Assembly (NCBI GenBank): GCA_023251555.1
Contig: JAHEYN010000010.1
Location: 1 to 64,000, forward strand
Reading direction: 5' to 3'
DNA: 64,000 nt
Source of the DNA: Bacteroidota bacterium
GTDB taxonomy: Bacteria; Bacteroidota; Bacteroidia; AKYH767-A; JAHEYN01
Shown here: one piece after another, positions 39,234-49,802 of the stretch
Numbering within the stretch: the first letter of the stretch is position 1
Layout of the letters: each line of letters starts with the position of its first letter
The notes under the pieces: model-generated
The model's database searches: none
Seen by the model: only the letters and a program-made list of their open reading frames with translations
Told to the model about the DNA's origin: nothing
Program-made: the position numbers and the translations under genes

Positions 39234-39662
39234 ATGTTACAACCGAAAAAAACAAAATACAGAAAGCAGCAAAAAGGGAAAGGCCAGTTTAAGGGTATTG
39301 CTCATAAAGGCAATGATATCCAATTTGGATCTTTTGCCATTAAGTCTTTGGAAAATGCGTGGATATCAAGCCGCCAGATTGAAGCTGCCAGGGTAGCTGT
39401 TACCCGCTTTATGAAACGGGAAGGCCAGATATGGATAAGAATATTTCCCGATAAACCTATTACAAGGAAACCTGCAGAAGTGCGTATGGGGAAAGGGAAG
39501 GGGAATCCTGAGTTCTGGGTGGCTGTTGTAAAACCCGGAACGGTTTTGTTTGAGGCGGATGGTGTGACAATAGTAGACGCTAAAGAAGCCTTGAGGCTTG
39601 CTGCTCAAAAATTACCCGTTACAACTAAGTTTGTTGTGAGAAGAGATTATGCTGCTCAGTAA
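39234..39662 (+). CDS. rplP: 50S ribosomal protein uL16
   Basis: 142 residues, organises the A-tRNA site on the 50[22 protein letters not shown] and [21 protein letters not shown] are diagnostic; the Arg in the latter is the PrmC-independent hydroxylation site (YcfD) in E. coli, present here as an Arg in PAEVRMG. Confidence 0.99.
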   Translation: MLQPKKTKYRKQQKGKGQFKGIAHKGNDIQFGSFAIKSLENAWISSRQIEAARVAVTRFMKREGQIWIRIFPDKPITRKPAEVRMGKGKGNPEFWVAVVKPGTVLFEADGVTIVDAKEALRLAAQKLPVTTKFVVRRDYAAQ

Positions 39663-39679
39663 TAAAAAATAAATTGACA

Positions 39680-39880
39680 ATGAAACAGGCGGTAATAAAA
39701 GAATTATCTACTACGGAACTCCGGGAAAAGCTTATAGAGGAGAAGGGCAAGTATTTTAAGCTTAGAACAAACCATTCTATTTCTCCTGTTGAGAATCCTA
39801 TGCGTATCAGGGATGCAAGAAGAACAATTGCCCGTATACATACTGAACTGGTAAAAAGAATAAAACAGGAGACTAAATAA
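39680..39880 (+). CDS. rpmC: 50S ribosomal protein uL29
   Basis: 66-residue two-helix protein near the tunnel exit. ELREKLIEEKGKYFKLR and the ARRTIARIHTEL helix are standard. ATG 39680 is chosen; a TTG 6 nt upstream is less likely. Confidence 0.96.
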   Translation: MKQAVIKELSTTELREKLIEEKGKYFKLRTNHSISPVENPMRIRDARRTIARIHTELVKRIKQETK

Positions 39881-39889
39881 CCTTTTACT

Positions 39890-40150
39890 ATGGAAAATAA
39901 ACGTAAGTTGCGGAAAGACAGGATAGGCATTGTAACAAGCAATAGGATGAAGAAATCCATCGTTGTCTCTGTTGAACGGAAAGTAAAGCATGACAAATAC
40001 GGAAAGTTTATAAAGAAAACGACCAAGTTCATGGCTCACGATGAAAATAACTCATCTAACATTGGTGATAAAGTAAGAATTGCCGAAACCAGATTACTTA
40101 GTAAAAATAAATGCTGGAGATTAGTTGAAATAATTGAAAGGGTTAAATAA
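39890..40150 (+). CDS. rpsQ: 30S ribosomal protein uS17
   Basis: 86 residues, OB-fold primary 16S binder. [19 protein letters not shown] and the [19 protein letters not shown] segment match the family. Last gene of the S10 group, 2 nt before rplN. Confidence 0.98.
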   Translation: MENKRKLRKDRIGIVTSNRMKKSIVVSVERKVKHDKYGKFIKKTTKFMAHDENNSSNIGDKVRIAETRLLSKNKCWRLVEIIERVK

Positions 40151-40152
40151 CC

Positions 40153-40521
40153 ATGATACAACAGGAGTCAAGATTACAGGTGGCAGATAACAGCGGGGCA
40201 AAAGAAGTGCTTTGTATCCGGGTTTTGGGTGGTACTGCTAAAAGGTATGCCTCAATCGGAGATAAAATAGTGGTTACCGTGAAGCATGCTCTTCCCACCG
40301 GCAACATTAAACAAGGTACTGTTACAAAAGCTGTTGTGGTTAGAACGAAAAAAGAGATCCGGCGTAATGATGGATCTTATATACGTTTTGATGATAATGC
40401 AGTAGTACTTCTTACGGCTACTGACGAACTTAGAGGAACAAGGATATTTGGACCCGTAGCACGCGAGCTTAGAGAAAAGCAATATATGAAGATTGTTTCT
40501 CTGGCCCCTGAAGTTTTATAA
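40153..40521 (+). CDS. rplN: 50S ribosomal protein uL14
   Basis: 122 residues, contacts 16S helix 14 in an intersubunit bridge and is the docking site of the silencing factor Rsf[22 protein letters not shown] and [14 protein letters not shown] are diagnostic. First gene of the spc group. Confidence 0.99.
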   Translation: MIQQESRLQVADNSGAKEVLCIRVLGGTAKRYASIGDKIVVTVKHALPTGNIKQGTVTKAVVVRTKKEIRRNDGSYIRFDDNAVVLLTATDELRGTRIFGPVARELREKQYMKIVSLAPEVL

Positions 40522-40538
40522 CTTAAGAATAGAAAAAT

Positions 40539-40862
40539 ATGCAGTCGAAGTTTCATATCAGAAAAGGGGATACCGTTAAGATAATAGCGGGCAATTTTAA
40601 AGGACAACAAGGGCGTGTTCTGGAAATTATCGTTAAGGATTGTAAGGCGCTGGTTGAAGGTGTAAATATGGCATCAAAGCATACAAAGCCCAATGCATCC
40701 AGCCCACAGGGAGGAATTGTCAAAAAGGAAGCCCCGGTGCACATTTCTAACTTAATGTTGGTTGATCCCGCAGGAGGTAACGCAACCCGTACTGGAAGAA
40801 AGATGGACTCAGATAACAAATCAGTAAGGTATTCAAAAAAATCAGGGGAGGCAATTAAATAA
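40539..40862 (+). CDS. rplX: 50S ribosomal protein uL24
   Basis: 107 residues, assembly initiator with a KOW motif ([20 protein letters not shown]). The stop shares one base with the rplE start (TAATG), so translation is coupled. Confidence 0.98.
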   Translation: MQSKFHIRKGDTVKIIAGNFKGQQGRVLEIIVKDCKALVEGVNMASKHTKPNASSPQGGIVKKEAPVHISNLMLVDPAGGNATRTGRKMDSDNKSVRYSKKSGEAIK

Positions 40863-41410
40863 TGACATACATTCCGAGGTTAAAAGATAAGTATAAAAAA
40901 GAGGTAGTCCCTTCTTTGAAAAAGAAGATGAATTACAAAAGTGTGATGCAGGTGCCTAAAATTCTTAAAGTGTGTCTCAATCAGGGTCTTGGAGATGCTG
41001 TTGCAGATAAGAAAATCATTGAAGGTGCAATAAATGAGGTGACATTGATTACAGGTCAAAAGCCCGTCTCCACAAGGGCCAAAAAAGACATTTCAAATTT
41101 CAAACTCAGGGCGGGAGTTCCTATAGGTGTAAAGGTGACTTTACGTGATAATAATATGTATGAGTTTCTTGATCGCTTGATTTCTGTGGCACTTCCCCGC
41201 ATCAGGGATTTCAGAGGTATAAGCCGGAAAGGCTTTGACGGTAAAGGAAATTATACGCTTGGCATTACAGAACAAATAATATTTCCTGAAATAGACATTG
41301 ATAAGGTCAATAAAGTGCGTGGAATGGACATTACACTTGTTACTTCTGCTAAGAGTGATAAGGATGCACTTGAACTTTTAAAAGAATTTGGGTTACCATT
41401 TGCTGATTAA
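40862..41410 (+). CDS. rplE: 50S ribosomal protein uL5
   Basis: 182 residues, binds 5S rRNA and P-site t[20 protein letters not shown] and [20 protein letters not shown] are diagnostic. Overlaps rplX by 1 nt. Confidence 0.99.
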   Translation: MTYIPRLKDKYKKEVVPSLKKKMNYKSVMQVPKILKVCLNQGLGDAVADKKIIEGAINEVTLITGQKPVSTRAKKDISNFKLRAGVPIGVKVTLRDNNMYEFLDRLISVALPRIRDFRGISRKGFDGKGNYTLGITEQIIFPEIDIDKVNKVRGMDITLVTSAKSDKDALELLKEFGLPFAD

Positions 41411-41422
41411 AATATAAAAACG

Positions 41423-41692
41423 ATGGCAAAAGAATCTATCAAAGCAAGAGAAGTGAAAAGACAAAGGCTTGTTGCAAAATATGCGGCTAAAAGAGCAGCA
41501 CTAAAGGCAGCAGGAGACTATGTGGGATTGAGTAGGTTGCCGAGGAACTCGTCTCCTGTTCGTTTGCGGAACAGATGTAAGATGTCAGGCAGGCCCAGGG
41601 GCTATATAAGACAATTTGGAATCTCAAGAATTGTTTTCAGGCAAATGGCATCCTTTGGAAAAATACCCGGTGTTACAAGATCCAGTTGGTAA
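41423..41692 (+). CDS. rpsN: 30S ribosomal protein uS14, zinc-independent form
   Basis: 89 residues, the long form. The only Cys is in [17 protein letters not shown], so the four-Cys zinc ribbon of the short form is absent; this paralogue type does not need zinc. The C-terminus [10 protein letters not shown] is standard. Confidence 0.98.
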   Translation: MAKESIKAREVKRQRLVAKYAAKRAALKAAGDYVGLSRLPRNSSPVRLRNRCKMSGRPRGYIRQFGISRIVFRQMASFGKIPGVTRSSW

Positions 41693-41719
41693 AAATAAAA
41701 ACCTAATTAAATAATACAC

Positions 41720-42115
41720 ATGACAGATCCTATAGCAGATTATCTCACAAGAATCAGAAATGCCGTAAAGGCAGGTCATCGTATTGTGGAAATACCGTCT
41801 TCCAAATTTAAAAGAGAACTCACTAAAATTCTTTTTGAGCAGGGATTTATTTTAAACTACAAATTTGATGAAACATCTGTTGTCGGTAATATTAAAATAG
41901 CGTTGAAGTATAACCCTGTAAGTAAAGCTCCTGCCATCCGTCACGTGGAGAGAGTTAGTCGTCCGGGTCTTAGGAGATATACAGGGCATTCAAAACTGCC
42001 AAGGGTTTTAAATGATTTGGGTATTGCTATTGTTTCTACTTCTAAAGGACTGATGACTAATAAGGAAGCTAGAAGTAAGAATATCGGTGGGGAGGTAATT
42101 TGTTATTTATATTAA
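41720..42115 (+). CDS. rpsH: 30S ribosomal protein uS8
   Basis: 131 residues, primary 16S binder of the central domain and, in E. coli, the repressor of the spc operon. DPIADYLTRIRNAVKAGH and the C-terminal segment STSKGLMTNKEARSKNIGG are standard. Confidence 0.99.
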   Translation: MTDPIADYLTRIRNAVKAGHRIVEIPSSKFKRELTKILFEQGFILNYKFDETSVVGNIKIALKYNPVSKAPAIRHVERVSRPGLRRYTGHSKLPRVLNDLGIAIVSTSKGLMTNKEARSKNIGGEVICYLY

Positions 42116-42131
42116 AAAAACAACTATAAAG

Positions 42132-42692
42132 ATGTCAAGAATAGGCAAGCTTCCTGTTAATATTCCTTCCGGGATAGAGGTTATCATTGCTAATAATATA
42201 GTTAATGTTAAAAGTCCTAAAGGGCAACTGTCTCAGTATATAGACCCCGCTATTTCTGTGAAAGTTGATGGCTCAAAGATTATTTTCGAAAGGCACACCG
42301 ATCAGAAAAGACATCGTGCAATGCATGGGTTGTATCGTGCACTGGTTGCCAATATGATACAAGGTCTGGTTAAGCCATATAAGATTGAGCAGGAACTGGT
42401 TGGAGTGGGATACAGGGCGTCAAACCAAGGCCAATTGCTGGATCTTGTACTTGGTTATTCTCATCATGTCCTTTTTGAAATACCCACTGAAATCAAACTT
42501 GCTACCAAAACAGAAAAAGGCAGCAATCCTACCATAATCATGGAAAGTGCCGATAAACAGCTATTAGGACAGGTAGCTGCTAAAATACGTTCTTTAAGAC
42601 ATCCTGAGCCTTACAAAGGAAAAGGAATAAAGTTTTCAGGTGAAATATTAAGGAGAAAAGCAGGAAAAGCTGCTGCTAAGGCTTCTGCATAA
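42132..42692 (+). CDS. rplF: 50S ribosomal protein uL6
   Basis: 186 residues near the factor-binding site. [37 protein letters not shown] and the C-terminal [14 protein letters not shown] with an Ala/Lys-rich end are diagnostic. Confidence 0.99.
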   Translation: MSRIGKLPVNIPSGIEVIIANNIVNVKSPKGQLSQYIDPAISVKVDGSKIIFERHTDQKRHRAMHGLYRALVANMIQGLVKPYKIEQELVGVGYRASNQGQLLDLVLGYSHHVLFEIPTEIKLATKTEKGSNPTIIMESADKQLLGQVAAKIRSLRHPEPYKGKGIKFSGEILRRKAGKAAAKASA

Positions 42693-42705
42693 CATTACAA
42701 TAATC

Positions 42706-43062
42706 ATGTCAACTAAAAAAGAAATAAGAAGATATAGTATTCGTGAGCGGATACGAAAAAAAATAAAAGGCACATCTGCTCGTCCTCGCCTTTCAGTATT
42801 CAGGAGCAACAAACAGATATATGCCCAGATAATTGACGATAGCAAGGGTATTACATTAATTTCCGCCTCTTCTGCTGATAAAGAGTTTTCCAGTCAGAAG
42901 TCCAATAAAACAGAACAGGCCCGTATGGTTGGAAAAATTCTGGCAGAGAAAGCCTTGAAAGCCGGAATTGATATTGCTGTGTTTGACAGGGGGGGGTATT
43001 TGTACCATGGAAGAGTAAAATCATTAGCTGAGGCTGTAAGAGAAAGCGGATTAAAATTATAA
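42706..43062 (+). CDS. rplR: 50S ribosomal protein uL18
   Basis: 118 residues, 5S rRNA binding. [20 protein letters not shown] and the [20 protein letters not shown] end are standard. 4 nt before rpsE. Confidence 0.98.
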   Translation: MSTKKEIRRYSIRERIRKKIKGTSARPRLSVFRSNKQIYAQIIDDSKGITLISASSADKEFSSQKSNKTEQARMVGKILAEKALKAGIDIAVFDRGGYLYHGRVKSLAEAVRESGLKL

Positions 43063-43066
43063 TATT

Positions 43067-43585
43067 ATGTCAACGGCAAATATCAGACGGGTAAAGTCTA
43101 GCGAGATAGAGTTAAAAGATCGTCTTGTACACATAGGAAGGGTTACCAAAGTAACCAAAGGAGGAAGAACGTTTAGTTTCTCTGCAATGGTAGTGGTGGG
43201 AGATGAGAAAGGTGTTGTCGGCTTTGGCCTCGGAAAAGCAAAAGAGGTTACAGATGCTGTTACTAAAGGTGTAAATGATGCAAAGAAAAATCTTGTAAAG
43301 GTTCCCGTATACAAAGGTACTGTTCCCCATGAACAATATGGGAAATTTGGCGGGGCATATATATTTCTCAGACCTGCCGCTCCGGGTACAGGGGTAATTG
43401 CCGGAGGTGCGATGCGTGCGGTTCTTGAGAGTGTCGGAATTAAGGACGTTTTGGCCAAATCTCAGGGATCTTCAAATCCGCACAATGTCGTAAAAGCCAC
43501 GATTGACGCATTGACTAAAATGCGTGATGCAATTACTGTGGCTCAGCATAGGGGTGTTAAAATGGAAAGAGTATTTAAAGGATAA
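43067..43585 (+). CDS. rpsE: 30S ribosomal protein uS5
   Basis: 172 residues, with the dsRNA-binding-like N-terminal domain ([19 protein letters not shown]) and [21 protein letters not shown]. It helps decoding accuracy and has the loop altered in spectinomycin resistance, here unaltered as far as can be judged. Confidence 0.99.
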   Translation: MSTANIRRVKSSEIELKDRLVHIGRVTKVTKGGRTFSFSAMVVVGDEKGVVGFGLGKAKEVTDAVTKGVNDAKKNLVKVPVYKGTVPHEQYGKFGGAYIFLRPAAPGTGVIAGGAMRAVLESVGIKDVLAKSQGSSNPHNVVKATIDALTKMRDAITVAQHRGVKMERVFKG

Positions 43586-43591
43586 TATCAG

Positions 43592-43771
43592 ATGAAAAAA
43601 TTCAGGATTAAACAGGTTAGAAGTGGTATTGGCCGGCCTGTAAAGCAGAAAAGAACCCTTGAGGCCCTTGGCCTCAGGCGGATGCACAGCGTAAGAGAAA
43701 TCGAAGCAACGCCTCAGGTTCTTGGGATGATTGCAAAAGTAAAACATTTAGTAACTGTAGAAGAAATCTAA
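43592..43771 (+). CDS. rpmD: 50S ribosomal protein uL30
   Basis: 59-residue gene, ATG 43592 to TAA 43771, between rpsE and rplO. Translation gives MKKFRIKQVRSGIGRP at the start, LGLRRMHSVREIE in the middle and VKHLVTVEEI at the end, all typical of uL30. Confidence 0.97.
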   Translation: MKKFRIKQVRSGIGRPVKQKRTLEALGLRRMHSVREIEATPQVLGMIAKVKHLVTVEEI

Positions 43772-43783
43772 TTTTATCAGGAT

Positions 43784-44236
43784 ATGAATTTATCAAATCT
43801 TAAACCTGCGAGGGGATCTGTCCGGAACAGGAAAAGAATAGCGAGGGGTCAGGGATCCGGGAAAGGCGGTACATCTACGAGGGGGCATAAAGGAGGACAG
43901 TCCCGTTCCGGATTTCATTATAAAGCCGGTTTTGAGGGAGGTCAGATGCCATTACAAAGAAGGGTGCCTAAATACGGATTTCACAACATTTCCCGTGTCG
44001 AATACCGGGGTATAAATCTTGATGTTATACAACAACTTTCGGAAAAACATAATCTTACATCTATTGATACCCATGTGTTAGTTTCTCATGGTCTGGCTTC
44101 CAGGAGAGAATTAGTAAAAATACTGGGAAGAGGAGAGTTGAAAACCAAGCTCGAAGTTAAGGCCCATGCTTTTTCGGGGAGTGCTAAATCGGCAATTGAA
44201 GCCCTCGGTGGAGAGGCTGTTGTGGTCAAGAGATGA
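43784..44236 (+). CDS. rplO: 50S ribosomal protein uL15
   Basis: 150 residues. The flexible Gly/Arg-rich N-terminal arm (KRIARGQGSGKGGTSTRGHK) and QMPLQRRVPKYGF lead to the C-terminal domain. The stop overlaps the secY start by 4 nt (ATGA). Confidence 0.98.
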   Translation: MNLSNLKPARGSVRNRKRIARGQGSGKGGTSTRGHKGGQSRSGFHYKAGFEGGQMPLQRRVPKYGFHNISRVEYRGINLDVIQQLSEKHNLTSIDTHVLVSHGLASRRELVKILGRGELKTKLEVKAHAFSGSAKSAIEALGGEAVVVKR

Positions 44237-45588
44237 AGGACCTGATTAACACCTTAAGGAATATTTTTAAAATTGAAGATCTCAGGGTGAGAATCCTCAA
44301 TACGCTTGGCTTTATTCTTATATACAGGCTCGGATCACATATTGTTCTTCCGGGCGTGGATCCTTCTGAATTATCTAACTTGAAAAATCAAACATCGGGC
44401 GGCATTCTGGGTTTGCTGGATATGTTTGCCGGTGGGGCATTTTCCCAGGCGTCAGTTTTTGCTCTTGGCATAATGCCTTATATCTCAGCTTCCATTGTAG
44501 TACAACTTCTTGGTATAGCGATTCCTTATTTCCAAAAACTTCAGAAGGAGGGGGAGAGCGGAAGAAGAAAAATAAATCAAATTACAAGATACCTTACTGT
44601 ACTTATTACAGCTTTCCAGGCTCCTGGATATCTTGTAAATCTTAAAGCCCAAGCTCCGTCGGCTATCATTTCTATAACGCACCCGGAAATTGTATCTCCG
44701 TTTACATTCTGGTTTACAGCAATCGTAATGCTTGTAACAGGGACAATGTTTGTGATGTGGCTTGGTGAAAAAATCACAGATAAGGGTATTGGAAACGGTA
44801 TATCCATGATTATTATGATTGGCATTATTGCCCGGCTGCCGGCATCGCTATGGGCTGAATTCAATTCCAGGCTTACAAGCGGAGGTTTGATAGCTTTTCT
44901 TATTGAAATAGTTGCGCTCGCAGGTGTAATAATTATGGTTATCCTTCTTGTGCAGGGAACAAGGAGGATACCTGTCCAAATAGCGAAAAAAATAGTTGGG
45001 AATAAGCAATATGGAGGTGTGCGGCAGTACATCCCTTTAAAGGTAAATGCTGCAGGTGTAATGCCGATTATATTTGCACAGGCAATTATGTTTATTCCTG
45101 TAACAATTGCACAGTTCTTTCCGGAATCAAGTGCATCCCAGGGAGTTGCTTCTGCTTTTACCAATTTCACTTCGTTTTCTTATAATATAACCTTTGCGCT
45201 TCTCATCATATTATTTACATATTTTTATACAGCTGTATCAGTCAACTCTAACCAGATGGCAGAAGATATGAAAAGGAATGGGGGCTTTATTCCAGGTGTT
45301 AAACCGGGTAGGAAAACAGCTGAATTTATCGATAGCGTTATGTCAAAAATTACACTACCAGGTTCACTTTTTCTAGCACTGGTAGCGATTCTTCCTACCT
45401 TTGCAATTATTGTTGGAATCAGTAGTAATTTCGCTCACTTTTATGGAGGCACATCGCTTCTCATACTTGTAGGTGTTGTGCTTGATACGTTACAGCAGAT
45501 AGAAAGTCACTTGCTGATGCGTCATTATGACGGCCTGATGAAATCCGGACGGATAAAAGGGAGAACAGCAGTAGGGGCTGCCATGTAA
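44233..45588 (+). CDS. secY: Preprotein translocase subunit SecY
   Basis: Central pore of the Sec channel, 451 residues with ten membrane helices. RLGSHIVLPGVDP, the plug region GLLDMFAGGAFSQASVFALGIMPYI, and the cytoplasmic loop between helices 8 and 9 (MKRNGGFIPGVKPGRKTAEF), which binds SecA and ribosomes, are clear. It is in the spc group as usual. adk, often between secY and map, is absent; map starts 1 nt later. Confidence 0.99.
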   Translation: MKDLINTLRNIFKIEDLRVRILNTLGFILIYRLGSHIVLPGVDPSELSNLKNQTSGGILGLLDMFAGGAFSQASVFALGIMPYISASIVVQLLGIAIPYFQKLQKEGESGRRKINQITRYLTVLITAFQAPGYLVNLKAQAPSAIISITHPEIVSPFTFWFTAIVMLVTGTMFVMWLGEKITDKGIGNGISMIIMIGIIARLPASLWAEFNSRLTSGGLIAFLIEIVALAGVIIMVILLVQGTRRIPVQIAKKIVGNKQYGGVRQYIPLKVNAAGVMPIIFAQAIMFIPVTIAQFFPESSASQGVASAFTNFTSFSYNITFALLIILFTYFYTAVSVNSNQMAEDMKRNGGFIPGVKPGRKTAEFIDSVMSKITLPGSLFLALVAILPTFAIIVGISSNFAHFYGGTSLLILVGVVLDTLQQIESHLLMRHYDGLMKSGRIKGRTAVGAAM

Positions 45589-45589
45589 A

Positions 45590-46363
45590 ATGGTATATTG
45601 TAAGACGGACGAAGAGGTTGAGTTAATAAGAGAAAGTTCTTTACTTGTTGCAAAAACACTTGCGGAGGTTGCAAAAGCAATCCGCCCCGGAATCCAGACT
45701 GTTGATATTGACAGGTTGGCAGAAGAATATATAAAGGATCATGGGGCGCTTCCTGCCTTTAAAGGCTACCGGGGATTTCCGTATACTTTGTGCATTTCAT
45801 TAAATGCAGAAGTTGTACATGGAATGCCTTCCGACCGTGAATTGAAAGAAGGAGACATTCTTTCAGTTGATTGTGGTGTTCTTAAAAACCATTTCTATGG
45901 GGATTCGGCATATACTTTCCCCGTTGGTCTTATTGATGAATCAAAGGCGAGATTGCTTCATGTGACCAGAGAATGCTTAATGATGGGGATTGCCAAGGCC
46001 ATTGAAGGATACAGGATTGGTGATATAAGTTCGGCTATACAGGAACATGCAGAGAAAAACGGATATGGTGTAGTAAGAGAATTGGTTGGACATGGGATTG
46101 GAAAAAATTTACATGAAAGTCCTGAGGTGCCCAACTATGGGAAAAAGGGGACTGGCATGAAACTGAAGGAAGGGATGGTAATTGCAATTGAGCCAATGAT
46201 TAATATGGGAAGACGGGAAGTTCGGGAAGAAAAGGATGGCTGGACAATAACTACAAAAGATGGCTTGCCTTCAGCTCATTATGAACACACAGTTGCAATA
46301 AGAAAAGATAAAACGGATGTATTGACAACATTCAATTATATTGAAGAAGCATTAAATAAGTAA
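45590..46363 (+). CDS. map: Methionine aminopeptidase type I
   Basis: Removes the initiator Met from nascent proteins. 257 residues of the pita-bread fold. The five metal ligands are visible: Asp in LSVDCGV, Asp in YGDSAYTF, His in ELVGHGIG, Glu in IAIEPMIN and Glu in HYEHTVAI. No N-terminal zinc-finger extension, so type Ia. Tightly placed between secY and infA. Confidence 0.99.
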   Translation: MVYCKTDEEVELIRESSLLVAKTLAEVAKAIRPGIQTVDIDRLAEEYIKDHGALPAFKGYRGFPYTLCISLNAEVVHGMPSDRELKEGDILSVDCGVLKNHFYGDSAYTFPVGLIDESKARLLHVTRECLMMGIAKAIEGYRIGDISSAIQEHAEKNGYGVVRELVGHGIGKNLHESPEVPNYGKKGTGMKLKEGMVIAIEPMINMGRREVREEKDGWTITTKDGLPSAHYEHTVAIRKDKTDVLTTFNYIEEALNK

Positions 46364-46364
46364 T

Positions 46365-46583
46365 ATGGCCAAACAGGCTTCAATAGAACAGGATGGTACT
46401 ATAAAGGAAGCATTATCAAATGCGATGTTTCGAGTTGAACTGGAGAATGGGCATGAGATAATTGCTCATATATCCGGAAAGATGAGAATGCACTACATTA
46501 AAATACTGCCGGGAGATAAGGTGAAAGTTGAGATATCTCCTTACGATTTGACAAAGGGAAGAATAACATACAGGTACAAATAA
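46365..46583 (+). CDS. infA: Translation initiation factor IF-1
   Basis: 72-residue OB-fold factor that blocks the A site during initiation. [23 protein letters not shown]-type start ([12 protein letters not shown]) and [15 protein letters not shown] end are diagnostic. 1 nt after map. Confidence 0.99.
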   Translation: MAKQASIEQDGTIKEALSNAMFRVELENGHEIIAHISGKMRMHYIKILPGDKVKVEISPYDLTKGRITYRYK

Positions 46584-46593
46584 TTAGTTTACT

Positions 46594-46710
46594 ATGAAAG
46601 TAAAGCCTTCAATAAAGAAAAGAAGCACAGATTGTAAAATCGTCCGCCGAAAGGGGAGATTGTATGTAATCAATAAAAAAAATCCTCGCTTCAAACAGCG
46701 CCAAGGATAA
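46594..46710 (+). CDS. rpmJ: 50S ribosomal protein bL36
   Basis: 38-residue gene from ATG 46594 to TAA 46710. It reads [19 protein letters not shown], then [16 protein letters not shown]. There is one Cys only, so this is the form without the zinc ribbon, as is common in Bacteroidota. Confidence 0.96.
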   Translation: MKVKPSIKKRSTDCKIVRRKGRLYVINKKNPRFKQRQG

Positions 46711-46733
46711 TATAACCAATTAAATATTAAAAT

Positions 46734-47111
46734 ATGGCAAGGATAGCAGGTATTGATTTACCGAAAAATAAAAGAGGGGAGATTGGTCTCACATACATAT
46801 ATGGTATTGGCCGCAGCAATGCCCGGAAGATACTAAATGAAGCCGGTGTGGATCTTAATACCAAGGTCCAGGATTGGACCGACTTACAGCTTACGAGGAT
46901 CAGATCTGTGATTACAGAAAAATATAAAGTGGAGGGATCGCTTCGTTCCGAAACGCAACTTAACATCAAGCGGTTGATAGATATTAACACATACCGTGGC
47001 CTGCGTCATAAGAGAGGCCTTCCTGTCAGGGGTCAGAGAACTAGGACTAATTGCAGGACCCGAAAAGGAAGACGTAAAACAGTCGCAAACAAAAAAATGG
47101 TAACAAAATAA
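46734..47111 (+). CDS. rpsM: 30S ribosomal protein uS13
   Basis: 125 residues, head protein that contacts the P-site tRNA and 50[21 protein letters not shown] and [19 protein letters not shown] are diagnostic. First gene of the alpha group. Confidence 0.99.
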   Translation: MARIAGIDLPKNKRGEIGLTYIYGIGRSNARKILNEAGVDLNTKVQDWTDLQLTRIRSVITEKYKVEGSLRSETQLNIKRLIDINTYRGLRHKRGLPVRGQRTRTNCRTRKGRRKTVANKKMVTK

Positions 47112-47123
47112 AACATAATTGAG

Positions 47124-47552
47124 ATGGCTAATACAGGGAATACGAATAGTAGTAATACGCAATCAGCAGCTCCGGTTAAGGTTGCCAGGAAAAAAAATGT
47201 AAAAGTGGATCCGGTTGGCGTGGCTCATATAAATGCCACATTCAACAACATCATTATTTCACTTACAAACCAGTCTGGGCAGGTAATATCGGGTGCTTCT
47301 GCGGGAAAGATGGGGTTCAGGGGATCGAAAAAAAATACTCCATATGCAGCTCAGCTTGCGGCCGGTGAATGTGCAAGATCCGCTTATGATATGGGATTGA
47401 GAAGGGTAAAGGTTCTTGTTAAGGGGCCTGGTTCAGGCAGAGAGTCTGCAATAAGGACATTACATAATTCAGGAATAGAAGTGGTAGAAATTATTGATGT
47501 TACTCCCATCCCTCACAATGGATGCCGCCCTCCGAAAAAAAGACGTGTTTAA
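47124..47552 (+). CDS. rpsK: 30S ribosomal protein uS11
   Basis: 142 residues at the platform and E site. An N-terminal Ser/Asn/Thr-rich extension of about 25 residues precedes the normal core ([21 protein letters not shown], then [20 protein letters not shown]). Ends [18 protein letters not shown]. Confidence 0.98.
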   Translation: MANTGNTNSSNTQSAAPVKVARKKNVKVDPVGVAHINATFNNIIISLTNQSGQVISGASAGKMGFRGSKKNTPYAAQLAAGECARSAYDMGLRRVKVLVKGPGSGRESAIRTLHNSGIEVVEIIDVTPIPHNGCRPPKKRRV

Positions 47553-47568
47553 ATAAAAAAGAAAAATT

Positions 47569-48174
47569 ATGGCAAGGTATACAGGTCCAAGATCAAGAAT
47601 TTCAAGAAAATTCAGAGAGCCTATTTTTGGTGCGGATAAGTATTTTGAAAAAAAGAATTATCCTCCCGGAATGCACGGTCAGTCAAAGAAAAGGGCTAAA
47701 CAATCGGAATATTCTGTACAGCTTCAGGAAAAGCAAAAAGTAAAATATACTTACGGTATATTAGAGCGGCAGTTCTCCCGGCTGTTTGAGCTTGCTTCCC
47801 GTAAAGAAGGAATTACAGGTGAAAATCTTCTCAGGCTTATTGAGTCACGCCTTGATAATACAGTTTACCGTATGGGGATTGCCCCTTCAAGAGCTGCTGC
47901 GAGGCAGGTGGTTGGGCACCGTCATATTTCAGTGAATGGGAAAATGGTAAATATTCCCTCATATCTTTTAAAGCCAGGAGATATTATTTCAGTCAGAGAA
48001 AGGTCTAAAGCTCTTGAGTCTATAAATCAGTCCCTTTCATCGAAATTGAATAAATACCCGTGGCTGGAATGGGATGATAAAGCGATGACTGGAAAATTTA
48101 TGACTTTCCCGGAACGTCAGCAGATACCGGAAAACATTAAAGAGCAGCTTATTGTGGAGTTATATTCTAAGTAA
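47569..48174 (+). CDS. rpsD: 30S ribosomal protein uS4
   Basis: 201 residues, 16S 5'-domain assembly initiator. [20 protein letters not shown], the S4 RNA-binding domain ([20 protein letters not shown] and [19 protein letters not shown]) and a normal end. No zinc Cys cluster at the N-terminus. Confidence 0.99.
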   Translation: MARYTGPRSRISRKFREPIFGADKYFEKKNYPPGMHGQSKKRAKQSEYSVQLQEKQKVKYTYGILERQFSRLFELASRKEGITGENLLRLIESRLDNTVYRMGIAPSRAAARQVVGHRHISVNGKMVNIPSYLLKPGDIISVRERSKALESINQSLSSKLNKYPWLEWDDKAMTGKFMTFPERQQIPENIKEQLIVELYSK

Positions 48175-48207
48175 TAAATCAGGTTTAACAAATAATAAAC
48201 AATAAAT

Positions 48208-49200
48208 ATGGCAATACTAGCATTTCAGAAACCGGATAAGGTAATCATGTTGAATTCCAATGAAACACATGGAGAGTTTGAGTTTCGGCCACTGGAGCCG
48301 GGTTATGGGATAACTATTGGCAATGCGCTGAGACGGATACTTCTGTCCTCGCTGGAAGGGTATGCCATAACATCGGTTAAGCTTTCAGGCGTTGATCATG
48401 AGTTTTCTACAATCAAAGGAGTTGTAGAAGATGTTGTGGAGGTGATACTTAACCTTAAGCAGGTAAGATTTAAAAAACAGATTGCCAATACTGAAAGTGA
48501 GAAAGTTGTGATATCCATAAATGGAAAAGATGTATTCACAGCCGGAGATATCGGTCGTTTCACTTCTGCCTTCCAGGTATTAAACCCGGAGCTTGTAATC
48601 TGCAATATGGAAAAAAATGTGAAGTTTCAGATGGAACTTACCATTGATAAAGGAAGGGGTTATATTCCTTCTGAGGAAAACAAGTTCAGGACAAATTCTC
48701 ATGGACAAATTCCCATCGATGCTATTTTCACACCTGTCAAAAATGTCAATTATACTGTTGAGAATTATCGTGTTGAACAAAAGACAGATTATGAAAAGTT
48801 GCTTATTGAATTAACAACGGATGGGTCTATACATCCTAAAGATGCTCTGAAAGAGGCAGCCGAAGTGCTGATTCATCATTTTATGCTTTTCTCTGATGAG
48901 AAAATAACTCTTCAGTCAAAGGATAAATCACCTACGGAGGAGTTTGATGAGACCTCACTTCACATGCGCCAGCTTTTGAAAACCAAACTTGTTGACCTTG
49001 ATCTTTCTGTACGTGCTCTTAATTGTCTGAAGGCTGCAGATGTCGAATCTCTTGGGGATCTGGTGACATACCACAAGAATGATCTTCTCAAGTTCAGGAA
49101 TTTTGGTAAGAAGTCTCTTACGGAATTAGAAGAACTTGTAAGCGCAAAGGGGCTTACCTTTGGAATGAATCTTTCAAAATATAAATTAGATAAGGAGTAA
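48208..49200 (+). CDS. rpoA: RNA polymerase subunit alpha
   Basis: 330 residues. The N-terminal assembly domain has [21 protein letters not shown]; the C-terminal domain (about 255-330) has [24 protein letters not shown] and [14 protein letters not shown], the regions that touch UP-element DNA and regulators. It lies between rpsD and rplQ as usual. Confidence 0.99.
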   Translation: MAILAFQKPDKVIMLNSNETHGEFEFRPLEPGYGITIGNALRRILLSSLEGYAITSVKLSGVDHEFSTIKGVVEDVVEVILNLKQVRFKKQIANTESEKVVISINGKDVFTAGDIGRFTSAFQVLNPELVICNMEKNVKFQMELTIDKGRGYIPSEENKFRTNSHGQIPIDAIFTPVKNVNYTVENYRVEQKTDYEKLLIELTTDGSIHPKDALKEAAEVLIHHFMLFSDEKITLQSKDKSPTEEFDETSLHMRQLLKTKLVDLDLSVRALNCLKAADVESLGDLVTYHKNDLLKFRNFGKKSLTELEELVSAKGLTFGMNLSKYKLDKE

Positions 49201-49202
49201 CC

Positions 49203-49688
49203 ATGAGGCACGGTAAAAGATTTAATCATTTAGGCAGGAAAACAAATCATCGTAAGGCTTTATTGTCCAACTTGGCTTCTTCCCTTATACTCCATAAGCG
49301 GATTACAACTACGCTTGCCAAAGCGAGGGCACTGCGTACTTATATTGAACCGCTTATTACAAAATCCAAGACTGATTCTACCCATTCGAGGAGAGTAGTT
49401 TTCAGCTACCTGAAGGATAAAGATGTGGTTTCTGCATTGTTCAGGGATGTTGCTGTAAAGATTGCTAACCGGCCGGGGGGATACACCCGCATTCTAAAGA
49501 TCGGGAACCGACGGGGAGATAATGCTGAGACATGCATTATTGAGTTTGTGGACTATAATGACAACATGTTAAAGGAAGGTCAGGATTCAAAGGTAAAAGT
49601 ACAGAAGACAAGAAGGGGTGGAAAAAAAGCCAAGCCTTCACCTGCTTCTGAATCTTCTTCAGACACACCGGCGGCTGAAGATAAATAA
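49203..49688 (+). CDS. rplQ: 50S ribosomal protein bL17 with C-terminal extension
   Basis: 161 residues compared with about 120-130 in many bacteria. The core begins [21 protein letters not shown] and includes [20 protein letters not shown]; the last 40 residues or so are a Lys/Ser/Ala-rich tail ([19 protein letters not shown]). It lies 2 nt after rpoA, with AAGGAG from the end of rpoA correctly placed as a ribosome binding site, one of very few in this cluster. A strong terminator follows. Confidence 0.98.
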   Translation: MRHGKRFNHLGRKTNHRKALLSNLASSLILHKRITTTLAKARALRTYIEPLITKSKTDSTHSRRVVFSYLKDKDVVSALFRDVAVKIANRPGGYTRILKIGNRRGDNAETCIIEFVDYNDNMLKEGQDSKVKVQKTRRGGKKAKPSPASESSSDTPAAEDK

Positions 49689-49715
49689 AGCACCAACGCT
49701 ACTTTTTAATTAATT

Positions 49716-49746
49716 AAGGATAAAGAGTTTCTCTTTATCCTTTTTT
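49716..49746 (+). terminator. Rho-independent terminator of the ribosomal supercluster
   Basis: GGATAAAGAG (49718-49727), a 3-nt loop and CTCTTTATCC (49731-49740) pair perfectly and can be extended by two A-T pairs. Six T residues follow at 49741-49746. It lies 29 nt after the rplQ stop. Confidence 0.93.
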
Positions 49747-49802
49747 GTTAATAATTTTTCACTGAAACGTGTGTGCCGTATTAAAAATAATATTCATCTT
49801 TG

